A stretch of DNA of 64,000 nt from Oenanthe sinensis (GCA_028671895.1 CM053813.1:7936001-8000000), one strand, 5' to 3'; counted from the stretch's first letter, positions 50,121 to 61,849 are shown. Translations and numbers: made by a program. The notes: generated from the letters alone by a model not told the origin.

Positions 50121-50430
50121 AAAAAACTCAATAACTATCCTTAGCATCCTTCACTAGTATGTTAACTCACCTATAGGACATGTCTACCTCATACCTCAAG
50201 AACCAAGATATTTGAACATGTACAAATTATTCATATTGTAATTCGATATTTATGAGTAAACAAATATTCATTATTGGATATTCATATTTGTCACTAGTAA
50301 ATCAATCAACAATAAGCGAATATTCATCATTGACTCCCGCAGGGCATACCCCAAGCCAAGTATCACCCTTTTAGCAGAACTTGTTGTATTACGAGGGTGT
50401 GTCCTCTAGCCTCTTTGTACTAATTAGTAC
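50121..50430. other. No gene seen; probable 5' part of the gypsy-type relic
   Basis: Moderately AT-rich sequence leading into the gag-like relic, with no recognisable motif. Confidence 0.35.
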
Positions 50431-50441
50431 TTTTATTGCAG

Positions 50442-52897
50442 ATGAGTGATGAGGATGTGTCTAGTCCTTTTCACCCATTTAAATAATTTAATCTCAGACG
50501 ATGGCTATCGACTTCTTCTTTCTAGCAGCCACAACCTCTTTCTCCTAGAACATCTAAAAGACTACACAATCTTATGGCATGCCTAGCTAAGGACCCCCAA
50601 AGCACTCACTCTTTTTGAAGGTGAATCCTCAAGTCTTAATTTGCCAATTACCCTTTATGATAGCGTTACTAGGATGTGCCTTATGACCCCCATATTTAAT
50701 GCATATAATTTTTCTAGTGAGGAAGTGGCTCGAAACTCAATTAGGAAAAAGAAAGGGAAACAAATCGTGAACGAAGATAGTAGTGATACCTCATCTTCTT
50801 ATACTCCTAGTTCTGAGGACGGGTCCCCTAAGGAGGTCATTCAAATTTCACCCGCGCGTTTGCCTTCCCCTTCATACATTGGAAGCCAGAGTTTTATGAG
50901 ATCGACCTCGATTGGTCCTAATATGGTAGAGAGTTATCTGATGAAGACAAAAATTATGAATGGAAAAAACATAAAAAGTTTGCATGCATTAACCTTTCTT
51001 CCACCATTTCTCCTGAAGAAATGACTTGCTTGATGAAGTACTATGATCAAGAAGGACTTTGTGCACAATCAGGTCTGACCATGAGACCTCACATTTTCAA
51101 CCATATCCCCGACCTCCTGATTCTCAAAGTTGTCATAACTCATAAACGAATCGCTCTAGGCATAGACACGCCTCTACAACTATACTTTTGAGCTATTTCT
51201 CAATGGTATGAAATCGTTCTTGTCCAGCTGTCACCTAACTCTTATAGGATGAATATTTCTCTTCACATGATATACACTAGTTGATTAGTGCATAATTTTA
51301 CATATTTTAATGCCTATTTTATTGCTTGCCTTCATATTTTATTTGTTAATTTATTGTATTTTTCTTATTTTGTAGATAAGTGGAATAAATAATTAAAGGA
51401 GAAGGAATGGGCTAGAAAAGGCAAAATGGAATAAAAGGAAGCCAACAAAGTAAAGAGGAGAAAAAGACAAAAGAACAAGTTGGTGGATGGAATCAAAAAT
51501 CAATGGTGTAGATTTTACCAACAAACACCTCATTTGAATGGTGGGGATTGACCCAACACCACCCAAAAACCCTATATCTAGCCTATAAATACCACCTTTT
51601 TCTATCATCTAGCTCATCTCTAGTTTTACCCTAGTTTTAGTAATAGTCTCTCTTTTAATTTTCTAGATCTAGTTTTTAGCTCTCTCAAATATTGTAAACA
51701 CTTTTCATATTAATGCAAGTCTTTATTTTCTTTTACACTAGTCTTCATCTTCATCTTTTATAAGTCTTACTTTCTTTTATGATAGTCTCCATCTTATCTT
51801 CTTTAAATTTATGGCTATGATATCTTTCTAAGTACCACAAGTTGTATACTTGGGAAATGAAAGTAGCCCTTTTAGATTAATATTCTAAATCTAGTTTACT
51901 TCATCTCTCTACATTACTCCTTAATTTTATTTTTTATTATCTTGTTATGAGACCTTTAAATCTCTATTTTAAATGTGAGTTCAATGATTTAGATCTCTAA
52001 ATTTATTATTGTTGTTGGGTTTTTATTCTAGATTGTAGATCTAGTTTTGGTTGTTGGGTTTGATATTTACTTGTAGTTGTTTAAATATTTTTTTATAGAG
52101 ATTTGGTTATTGGTAGTGTTAAAACTTAGCTCTTTAAATTTTAGATCTACTTTTATATTTTACTTGTCTCATTCACCTTTATGGCTATGACCCATTTCAA
52201 TTCAATCAAGTAAAAAATTAAAGTACTTGAGAATTGAAAGGATCCCCTTTAGTTTAATGTTCTTAAATCTACTTTTTTTTTATGTTGTAATGAACCCCTT
52301 TTAAATCTCCATTTTATTAGTGGGTTTAATATTTTAGAGATAAATTTATTTCTTGGTGGGTGTTAGATTTTAGATCTACTTTTTAGTTGTTAGATTTGTT
52401 AAAATAGCTTTAATGGTTTGATATTTTAGATGTACTTTTTCTTTTGAGTTTTATTGAATTTTAAATCTAATTTTAATAGTATTAATTATGGTCTTTAATT
52501 TATAGATCTAGATTTAAATTTTATTTTTGTTGCACAAGCACTAGTCTTCATTTTTCCATTTTTTTATTTTTACCAAATATTTTAATTAATGTTTAAAGTT
52601 TAGTTAGTTTCGTTACTATAATTTTTAACTAGATTATTATCATATTTTTTTAGTCATTGGTTAATAACTCATCTCAAAATTAATTGGTCTAATTCGCCTA
52701 AATTAAAAATTAAGGTTTTTATAAAAATAATTTTAGTCCTTGTTGAACGAATCTTTTAATTATTAAAATAATGTGAATTGTGCACTTGCAATTTAAAATG
52801 TGTATTTTTAGCACAACACTAGTCTCGGTTTCCCGCCCCGTCCATTTATGAACTTAGCTTCTTCTTCAGCTTCCGTTCTAGAAGTAGTATTGGTTAT
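50442..52897 (+). pseudogene. Gypsy-type gag-like ORF, interrupted by a solo LTR
   Basis: From ATG at 50442 (MSDEDVSSPFHPFK) the plus strand reads, with frame changes, through RRWLSTSS, ARNSIRKKKGKQIVNED, a Ser/Thr-rich acidic linker, then STISPEEMTCLMKYYDQ, MRPHIFNHIPDLL and QLSPNSYRMNISLHMIYT up to 51276. It resumes after the solo LTR at 52824 with RFPAPSIYELSFFFSF and RSSIGYI, then is cut at 52901 by another LTR. The order resembles the plant 'putative gypsy type transposon' domain (Pfam Transposase_28) from gag-like ORFs of large gypsy elements. An in-frame stop and frameshifts make it a relic. The longest open piece is 50641-51024. Function in the live element is not established. Confidence 0.68.
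51282..52818. mobile_element. Solo LTR (1537 bp) with 5-bp target duplication
   Basis: TGATTAGTGCATAATTTT to TTAGCACAACA, flanked by CTAGT at 51277-51281 and 52819-52823. The gag-like relic reads through coherently when it is removed. A TATAAATA box-like sequence at about 51583 with a CT-rich leader fits an LTR promoter on the plus strand. The LTR length and form suggest a gypsy element. No internal region remains. Confidence 0.85.
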
Positions 52898-52900
52898 ATC

Positions 52901-54207
52901 TGTTAGGTCCAAAATCATCATAGAAGGGAGGTTGAATATGATGTGGTAGATTTTTCATTTAAATGCGGATTAAGTGTTTGTGTTTTTAAGATATAAAAAT
53001 GGCAGTTAATGAAACACAAAGATTCGGGGAAATAACAATGTATTATTAAATCCCTGAGGTGCTACACTTCTAATCAAATGATTAGCTTCAATGAGTTCAA
53101 TCAAGGTTACAATAGAAATACAATTGAGTGATATAAATGACTGTCTTTAATGGAGCTCCCGTCTGTATATCTTTTGTTGAAGATGAATGAATTATTCTGT
53201 CCATATTGATTTTCACCCATATATAATTTGTAGACTTTTGGAAATTGATTTCCACAATTGTACAAGTCCTTTATTGCGCCTTGATCATGAAGAGTGGTGT
53301 ATAGGCGCCACAAAGTAGTATGTTGCGCCTCTAGAAGTTTGTTGCGCCTCTAACAAGTTATGTTGCTCCTTTTGTTACACTTGCACACTGGATGTAGTGT
53401 GTAGGCGTCACAAACCTTCATGTTACTTGAGTTATGCTTTTGATCAAGGTTTGTTGCGCCTTATTCTTCTTTGTTGCGCCTGCACACTGGATGCAGTGTG
53501 TAGGCGCCACAAACCTTTCCCTTAACCTTTTGTGGCGCCACAATAAGTTTTGTTGCGCCTGCACTCCCAATCCCTTGTGCAGGCGTCACAAACCATCTTC
53601 TTGATTCCACTTAGCTTTATTCTTAGTTTTTTGCTCCTGTACAAAGTTAGTGGTGCCTCTAGAGTACTTTAAGAGGTAGAAGCCACCAAATGCAATATTA
53701 CTTGTCTTAACATATATTTTGAATTCTTGAAGTAATTACTGCTTGGTTTTCACTCTTCTGGCTTGACCAACTGATTTTCTTTTGATTAATCAGGACAATT
53801 CTTTTCTTGTTGTGTTGACGCTTAGTGCACTGGTCTGGTTCACAAACCACTAACACTGAATTGAATTCCCTTGATTTCTGTTCTGTTTCAGCTGATTAAC
53901 TTTGGACTGTTTCATTGCTTCTGATCACTGGAACCCTTTGACAACTTTACTTGAATCATTGCATTGTCTTTAGTCTGAAATCTACTGAACACTTATTTGT
54001 TGCTGAGGCCTGAACATATAAATGAACTTCTCTCGCTGTCGTTTAGTAAACTTTACATCTTGAGTGTTCTGCAATGATGTATGTATGATTCATGTTTGTA
54101 TGTCCTTCTTGATTCCTGTGCCGCATATTAGTATTATTTATCTGTCTTTGATTCTTAGTTGAGTTATCGTTATCACTATTACATACTACGTTACATTATG
54201 CTTTACA
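52901..54207 (-). repeat. 3' LTR of a minus-strand Copia element, with a TTGTTGCGCC array
   Basis: TGTTAGGTCCAAAATC to ATGCTTTACA, followed at once by a polypurine tract. Same lineage as the LTRs at 9662 and 37560. Roughly ten copies of TTGTTGCGCCT or its inverse AGGCGCCACAAA lie at 53270-53600. It disrupts the gypsy-type gag-like relic after the sequence for GYI. Confidence 0.85.
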
Positions 54208-54221
54208 ATCTCCCCCTATTT
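54208..54221 (-). other. Polypurine tract
   Basis: Minus strand reads AAATAGGGGGAGAT, identical in core to those at 464 and 41037. Confidence 0.85.
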
Positions 54222-55611
54222 ATTTGTTAGAGTTCGACAAGCAAATCATGTGAGAGGATAACTCAACTGATACTTACAAGAAAAAGTAAAGTGCAGAAAG
54301 ACAATAAAAAATATTAATTACATTCTGGATTAGATTTTACATTTCCAGATTTCTTGTGTACAAAAAAAGTTTGTTCCTCTAGCCTGAACAAATAATTCTA
54401 TGATCTTCTGCTTCTTTGTACCGAGTTTTGCTTGTGCTTAGATCTTGTTTCAGAGTAATGCTTTCTGAGCTCTTATTCCTTCTGCTCCAACCTTGCCTTC
54501 ACTATGTCTCTAGCTTCCACTTCAAGAGTATTGACTGGAGGTGGTTCTTCTAACTACTTCAAAACTTTAGTGAGAAAAGAGGTTGAGTTTGTCTTGGAGA
54601 TTAACTCGAAGGCCATAGATTGTCTCTTTGAAAACACGAACACTGTTATCCTTTTCGGAAAGCCTTTGACTCTGTCAGTGTCATGCATCGACTCTTCTAC
54701 CAACTTCTCCACTAGAACATCTTCAATCATCCTCAAAGCCTTTTTGTCTGACTTGATAGTTGATCTCTTTACTCTTGAAAGGACTTTTCAGATAATTTCA
54801 TAATTGTTTCTCCTCAATTTTGATAGCTCTTTCTCTTTATCCACTCCATTCTTCTTGAAAAGAAAGTATTTTGTTCCATTCGGCTCCGTCTGAATGCAAG
54901 GTTCAGAATCTCTTATTGCTTCAAGTACTTCAATGCCATCCTTTCTTCTTACATACACTGGATCTTGGTAATATCTGATTTTTTCCATTAGATATATTCT
55001 AGAAGTTTTAATTGCTCTGTTCATCCTGAAAGCGTAGATCAACTCAGCAGCTCTTAGATCTTCTTCTGTTCTATTCTTCTTGCTTCTGAGTCTCCCTTCT
55101 ACATACTGCATGAACATTGCATGACTTGAGTCCAGACATTCATTAGACAAAGTTAGGTTATGAAGTGTTGTTTCTTTATAGTACTTGACTACCGGAGGCT
55201 TCTCAAATGCTTCGACACCGATCTCTATAATTTTTCTCTCAATCATATCTCTCAGTATCTCATTTGTTTTATGCCCACCAAAGATGACTTTCCTCTTCAG
55301 CACATACATCTCCACAATATTCATCTTTTCAAAACTCTTTGTCGACAAAACCTTTGACTCAAGGGTTGTAGAATTTATGAACATTTTCCACTCGTACTTG
55401 GATGCACTTACTGACACGCTCGTAATCTCTTCTGATAGCATAGCATTGAATTCATGAACATCTTCGAATTTTTCCCTCATAGTTCTGAAGAGATCGAGGA
55501 CTTCTCTGTCTTTCTTCTGAGTAAGAGTTAACTCTTTCTTCTTCAGTAGACTCCTTGCTTCATCCCAATCAGGACCAACCTTTGCTTCAATGTCCTTGAT
55601 TCTATTTCAAC
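54222..55611 (-). mobile_element. Truncated 3' internal region of the Copia element
   Basis: Contains the extra ORF and 3' UTR only; pol is absent. It ends abruptly near 55610, where an LTR fragment of another family in the opposite orientation begins. Confidence 0.6.
54788..55480 (-). CDS. Extra 3' ORF of a Copia element, 230 codons, function unknown
   Basis: This is the longest open frame in the window outside joined exons. It lies between the 3' LTR/PPT (54207) and a truncation near 55610, in the place of an additional ORF downstream of pol. The protein is mostly alpha-helical in composition with many Lys/Glu/Arg. Recognisable stretches are EKPPVVKYYKETTLHNLTLS, SSHAMFMQYVEGRL and RYYQDPVYVRRKDGIEVLE. 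I do not recognise a catalytic motif, signal peptide or membrane segment. The frame upstream of 55480 also appears coding-like (KKELTLTQKKDREVL), so the true start may be lost. The relic at 41400-42238 occupies the same position in a related element. Confidence 0.55.
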   Translation of the reverse strand: MREKFEDVHEFNAMLSEEITSVSVSASKYEWKMFINSTTLESKVLSTKSFEKMNIVEMYVLKRKVIFGGHKTNEILRDMIERKIIEIGVEAFEKPPVVKYYKETTLHNLTLSNECLDSSHAMFMQYVEGRLRSKKNRTEEDLRAAELIYAFRMNRAIKTSRIYLMEKIRYYQDPVYVRRKDGIEVLEAIRDSEPCIQTEPNGTKYFLFKKNGVDKEKELSKLRRNNYEII

Positions 55612-56420
55612 GAAACCCGAATTAAACGTTGAATAGGATGACACGAAACATGGCTCGAGTTTGATCAATTATATAAGGTTAAATGGATTATATTACATGG
55701 AACATTATTCACGAAATGCTTAATCAAATCACTGATTTTATTATTATTACTTTGGTAACAATGATGTATTACTAGATGTTGCTCTTTACAATTTTAATTA
55801 GATATTAAAATTGTTGCCAATATAATAATAACCTATAGGGTCACACACAAAGAATGCTTAAAGGAAAAATAATTTAAATTATGAATTTAAATTAAATAAG
55901 TAATTTGTTTTATTTATGATATTAATTAAGTATGACTTAATTAATTATATAAATAGAATAAATGAATTATTTAAACTAATTCTAAAATTAGTAATTAATT
56001 AATTAAGTGAGACTTAATTAAATAATTTGGAATTTTGGATTAGTATTAATTATAATTAGATTATAATTAGAAAACTTATTCCTCTATCTCTATAATCTCT
56101 TTATGGGCTGATTTAATTAAAATACACATATTTTTCTAAAACCCTAGCCGTTTTGAGAAAAGAGGAAGATAGAGAGAGAGAAGCAGTTTTCGGGTGCTAG
56201 AACACATCAATCCTTCATGAAAAGTGTTCGTGTGGATACCGTATAGCGTAGATCGAGAGAGCGGGATACGTGATGATTAAAGAAAGTTTTGGACCTCCAT
56301 TAATCTTCCATTAATGAACTGTTAAAGCTTTTTAAGGTATTTGTTCTTAATCTCCGAATTAAATCTTTTGTTTTCTCATGGATCCTGCGGAGGGTTTTGC
56401 TATTTTGATTTATTTTTCGC
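55612..56420 (+). repeat. Inverted, truncated copy of the 61850-63391 LTR
   Basis: The plus strand here matches the minus strand of about 61871-62690 over its length, with scattered differences. Shared phrases include TCTCTTTATGGGCTGATTTA, CCTTCATGAAAAGTGTTCGT and GGATCCTGCGGAGGGTTT. It stops about 20 bases short of the LTR's PBS-side edge. Confidence 0.82.
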
Positions 56421-57716
56421 ATGGATCCTGGAAATTCCTATTTTGTCATTTCTATTTCTCTTAACCTTTTTAAGTTTGTTTTTATTAGTGACTGCCTTCA
56501 ACTTTTCCTTAAGTTACTTCTGTAAGAGTAACCCTATAATCACTTTTTTATTCTCTGATACACTATTTTCTTTACCGTTGTTATTATTAGAGCATTCACC
56601 ATAGATATTCTTCTTGCTATTACTAACTCTAACAAATTTCACATGTTCACTCAATGTTCCTTTTGTATGTGTTTCCTTGTCAGATTCATAACTTAAGGCA
56701 GAAGTCCAATTCTTGTTAGAAAGCATTTTTTGGACTCTCTTGCCAGAGTTTGTCCAAACTCTGAAAGTCTAATTTTCTTTAGCTATCTCAGATTTTAAAT
56801 ATTCCACTTGTATTTCTAACAGAGTTTGCATGTGTATAGCATTCTCACAGCCTTTCTTAGTGTTAAGCATGCGTGAATTTTCAGATTCAATAAAGTCATT
56901 CCTAGTAGTCAGAGTTTGTATCTCAGATTTTAATCTTTCATTCTCAAGAGACTGTGATTTAAAACTAACATGCAAATATCTAAGGAAAGACTTTAATTCA
57001 CAGATATTTTTAATATCAATGTTAAAGATATTGTCTGGTACCTTATCAGAGTTTAAGATGGGAGCATCAGTGTTTACCATGAGAGCATAATTGGTTTCCT
57101 CTTCAGAGTCTGAGGAATCCATCCAATCCTTCTTTGATGTGATTAGTGCTTTTCAAATTCCTTGTTTCTGCACTCAGTAGCAAAGTGCCCCATCTTGTTA
57201 GACTTGTAACACTTGACCTTTGATTTGTCAATAATTTTTGATTTTCCATCTCTATCTTCTCTTTTCCTAAATCTCTCTTTCTTCTCTGGTTCTCCACTCT
57301 TCTTCTAGAAGTTTCCTTTTTTTCTGTTCTTTCTATACCTCATCTTTTTTAAGCCTTTGACAATCATAGCATCCATCTCCATCATGTCAGAGTCTGTGGA
57401 GTCATCAGAGTTTGCATCAGAGTTTGTCTCAGAGTCTGATTCACTACTTTCCTTGACCATTACAACTTTTCCTTTTCTTGTTGAGGCCATAGGGAATTTT
57501 TCCTTTGGTTCTTCAATCCTAGCCTCAACATTCAAAGCAATAGATTTTGCCTTACTGTTCTTCCGATTCTTCCTTTGTTGAATTCCATATCATGAGTTTT
57601 CAATCTTCCATAGACTTTATCTAGAGACATCTCATCTAAATCAGCCCTATCTCTTATTAAAGATGCTTTTAGATCCCATTCTTTAGGAAGAGCCCTTAGA
57701 AACTTGGTGATCTCTC
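56421..57716 (-). pseudogene. Copia gag fragment, frame-broken
   Basis: Minus strand, N to C: EITKFLRALPKEWDLKASLI and DEMSLDKVYGRLKTHDME (UBN2-type gag) at about 57716-57590; an acidic Ser-rich segment (ESSESDSETNSDANSDDSTD) at about 57440; a basic stretch; a decayed zinc knuckle CYKSNKMGHFATEC near 57200 with one Cys replaced by Ser; then MDSSDSEEETNYALMVN and a coiled-coil-like tail to about 56514. Stops and frame changes separate the parts. It begins at a junction with pol of another Copia element at about 57716 and ends at the inverted LTR fragment. Confidence 0.78.
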
Positions 57717-60700
57717 GGGCTCATGGCGAATCCTACTAAACCTACGAACACCTGTGTTTCTTGAGCAGTATTATTTTTCTTGTACATTCTACTCAGGTTC
57801 CTCCACTGGTTCAACGTTATCATGTGGGTCTCAAACTTCATTGAGATCTATTATCCTCCCACTGTCTCTCAGCAGTTCGAGCAACAAACACTTTGTTCTC
57901 GGAAGGATTATAGAAAGAATAACCCCTTGTTTCAGTTGGGTATTCCACAAAATTACATTTGTCTGATTTTGGTCCTAGCTTGTCAGAGATTAGACGTTTC
58001 ACAAACGCTTCACATCCCCAAAATTTTATAAATGACATGCTGTGACGTTGCTCAGTCCATATCTCATAAGGAGTCTTTTGAACCAATTTAGTAGGAACAC
58101 AGTTAAGTGTATGTGGAGCCGTTTCCAGGGTGCAACCCCAGAAACTAATTGGAAGATTCATTGACTCAACATTGATCGCACCATGTCCAACAAGGTGTGA
58201 TCTCTCCTATCAAAAAAACTTTTCTTTGATATTTTCTACTTCATCTTTATAGTCTTTGAACTTTTCAAATGATTCGGATTAGTTCTTCAAAAGATACATA
58301 TATCCGTATCTACTAAAATAATTAGTAAATTTTATGAAGTTAATAAAATCTACCTTTTGCATCGTACACATATGACCACATACATCACTATGTATAAGTC
58401 ATACCCATTCAATGATCCCTTCACCATGTCCGGTAAAAGGAGCTTTAGTCATTTTACCAAATAAACCAAGATTCGTATCCTTTGGTATGATTCATAATCA
58501 AACTTATCCATGAATGCATCCTTATGTATTCTGGAAATGCGTTTCTCATTAATATGGCCTCAACGACAGTGCCAAAAGTAATATTTGATTTGAGTCACTT
58601 TAGAACATATAAATTGTTAATTAGATGTGCAACATTATAAGGCTCATCATCAAAATAGAATAAACAACTATTGTTATAAAATGAAAAAGCCTTTCTTGTC
58701 CAAACAAGAAACTGAAATAATGTCTCTGCCAATTGCAAGCACGCTATAACAATTATTAAGTTCTAAATTTTCCTTATAGGCCAAAAATTAAGTAACGAGT
58801 TCCTCGAACCAGAGCAACTATCTTTACTCCAATTCCAACCCGATACCTTAAGCTTGACCCTTATTGATCATCATCTTCCGATCTTCCAATTAAGCATGAC
58901 AGTTTAATTTCCAGTCTCCCAACTTTCCACAGAAGTGACAATCGTCTTCTTTATCAACACCTCATTCAGACTTTAGAGTCTGCTTTAGGGATTGGACTTT
59001 GGTTTGACAACGGAACTAGATCAAATCTTCTCCTTGCCTTTCCATTTTTCTTTCCCTTTTGCATTCCCTATGTTTACCATCAATATAGTAGTAGTTCATG
59101 CATTTATCATATTACTTTCAGCAGTTCTCAACATGCTTAGCAACTCAATGGGTGTTTTACCAATCTTATTCACTTTATTGTTCATAACAAAATAAGAATA
59201 ATATTTGTCCAAAGATTGTAAGATCAAATCTAACTGTCTCCAGACCAATCTGGAAACCCAAAATATCAATGGTATTCATTATACCCTATAATCTTTAGAA
59301 CATGTGATGTAACCGGGTCTCACTCTCCCTACTTGTAAGTGTATAGTGCCCTTTCAAATATATCTTGTGCTCAATCGTTTCATAAGCATCTATATGCTTG
59401 TATTGCTTCTTAAGCTCAGTACATATATTTACGAGCATGAGACATGAAACATCAGTCGCAACATCAATTTGCTTCCAATAAGCACTATGATTTGCACATG
59501 TTACATTCTCAACTTTAAGAGCAGGGGAAGAGATTTGACTAATATCGTGGTGCCCGAGGACGATCCTCAAGCTCCTATGTCAGTCAAGGAAATATATTCT
59601 CGTCAACTTGTCCTTCTCAAGAACTGATCGCATAGAGAAGTTGTTTGTGTTTATCATTTGATATCTATAATATTAAAGTGCATAAAATAAACTAGATTGC
59701 AAATTTAATATTAATTATGTTTAAGTGATTATGGTATATCATCATATACCTCCCACTATTTTTATCAAACTAATAGCCCTTACTATTAATTTGGAAAGTA
59801 TATCCCATAATTCTTTCTAGTGAGCCAAGATCCATATTTCGTCATGTCCTAAGTCAACCACTGGAAGTTCTTAGAAAATGATTATTTAGGTAGACAACAG
59901 TTGTCAATTATATCATATATAATTCTTGGATAGTTTGGTGAACAACGATTGATCTTATCTATCTAATAGACTTTTAACCAAACTCTATGCTTCTAAGTTC
60001 ATAATAGTTGAATATAACCGTTTATTTTCACTTATTATGACGACTCAGTTAATTTAGACCCAATGATACAACGGCCGAATATAACCGTTTATATTCGTCG
60101 CATCTCACCACGATAGATAGGAGTCCCCTGCCACTGACAGTCCTTCCCCTTATCGATCTAGGATTCGATGAGTGTTCATTCATTGGAAAGCATCTGAGTA
60201 AAACTTAATATTTTGTTAAGGGGTTTTAGAAAATTTATAACGATCATGATCACATCATAAAGAGATCCTCAATTTTTCCTTGAACCAAATATTTCAAATC
60301 GACATCTTAAATTGTTCATTTCCCAGGTAGATGAAGGATACCAATGGTCACACTTAAAACCCATCAGCCTTACGAATATGCATATCCGCTTTTGTCAGAA
60401 AATCCCAATTATAGATATCAAAAATCCATATTTAATTCCGTGTTTTAAAAATCCATATTTCATAAACACAAGAATCTCATGATCGTTTGTTAATTTTAAA
60501 ATCTTGAATCGTTACAGATTTTATCTTGTTTAAGCAAACATGGCATGAGTGTCGTATCTAATACATACATGATTAATCAATATTAAGCATGCATTTCAAT
60601 TATATCTACGCATACATACCAATACATGCAATCATATACATATATGTAATGTGCGTAAATTAAACGTGTTTGGTTATGGCCCCATCCTATATGATATTTC

Positions 60701-61836
60701 CAAGCTAATGGAAATATCAAGGTCAGTCTATGGTGGTTTTAAAAATACTATATATTACATGTCTTCTTTCTTCATTGCTTCATCATCCCCTTTTGGATCG
60801 CCTCCTTACTTGCAAGTCTTCATTGATAATTACATTGAATAATAAAAAATAAAACTATTCTAATAAAATTACAAGAAGAACTCGAGTTACATTCGAGATA
60901 ATTAAATTATAATGAATAAACGACATGCAAGTCGTATTTAGAAAGCAAAACCATAAATCAAAACCACTATCCTATGGGTCTTTAGGCCATAACCATCCAC
61001 CATGCTATCATATAACACATATAATATATCTCATATTATATAATCATATCATATAATCATATATAACAAATTTCGAAATTTCAGAAAATTAAAAACAGAT
61101 TTCTGAAGACAATAAATCGCTATTTCGAGGCCCTTAACGACGTCAAACGCCTTACAGACCCGTCGGTGATAGCATAGCTATCTGTTTTGTTCATTGACCC
61201 GATTCCAGTCAGAAAACACATATCGTTTACGAAAATCGGATACAGCAGTCAGATTTCTCCAAATCTGACAGTGTTTCAGAAATCGTATCATATACAATTC
61301 TCATAACAAGAACAAACATATATCATATATACATACACAGAGATACATACAATCATCATATGATTATACATTACATGAATATCATATATTCATAATATAT
61401 ACATACATATACTCAAAATTTTAGAAAATTAAATAATTTTCAGAAAATCATAAATCACCGTTTTGGAGGCTGTAACGACATCTAATGGCTTACAGACGCA
61501 GAGCTGACAAAGTCAGTATTGCTCAGTGACCCGATTCCAGTCAGAAAACATATATCGTTTGCGAAAATCGGACAACGGACACAGATTTCAGAAAATCAAC
61601 GACAACCGTTTCAGAATTCGTATCGAATACGATTCCCATAATAAGAACAAACATGTATCATATACATACATCAACACACATAATCATCACATGATTATAT
61701 ATCATAAAATATCATATATTCATAATATATATAAACATATACATATTGTATCAATATAAAATCATGATAGATCGCATACATGCTTATATATCAAAAACTG
61801 TTAAGCACATAACCGAATTAAAACGTTTCGCAAGTA
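57717..61836 (-). mobile_element. Copia retrotransposon 5' part (leader, gag, protease region, integrase), dead
   Basis: Minus strand from the PBS: a 2.2-kb non-coding leader; gag from about 59570 (HSAYWKQIDVATD, AYETIEHKIYLKG, then DKYYSYFVMNNKVNKIGKTP, ELLSMLRTAESNM); a decayed zinc knuckle CHFCGKLGDWKLNC near 58900; pre-integrase GHINEKRISRIHKDAFMDKF near 58550; integrase core phrases HSDVCGHM near 58390 and FTNYFSRYGYMYLLKN near 58300; integrase C-terminal part at 58161-57838 (LPISFWGCTLETAPHTLNCV, KTPYEIWTEQRHSMSF, LGPKSDKCNFVEYP); and RFSRIRHEPE at the truncation. RT and RNase H are missing after 57716. Many stops. The 5' LTR is 61850-63391. Confidence 0.8.
61075..61760. repeat. 332-bp imperfect tandem duplication in the Copia leader
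   Basis: GACCCGATTCCAGTCAGAAA begins at 61196 and again at 61528; flanking phrases (GAAAATCGGA, AAGAACAAACAT, CTTACAGAC) recur at the same offset. Confidence 0.75.
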
Positions 61837-61848
61837 GCTCTGATGCCA
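61837..61848 (-). other. Primer binding site
   Basis: Minus strand reads TGGCATCAGAGC, a one-base variant of the initiator-Met PBS, one base from the LTR edge at 61850. Confidence 0.82.
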
Positions 61849-61849
61849 T

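Noticed and set aside
53107..53313. 68-codon minus-strand ORF
   Set aside because: Inside the LTR with the TTGTTGCGCC array; incidental.
55160..55457. Plus-strand ORFs opposite the 230-codon extra ORF
   Set aside because: Shadows of the longer minus-strand frame.
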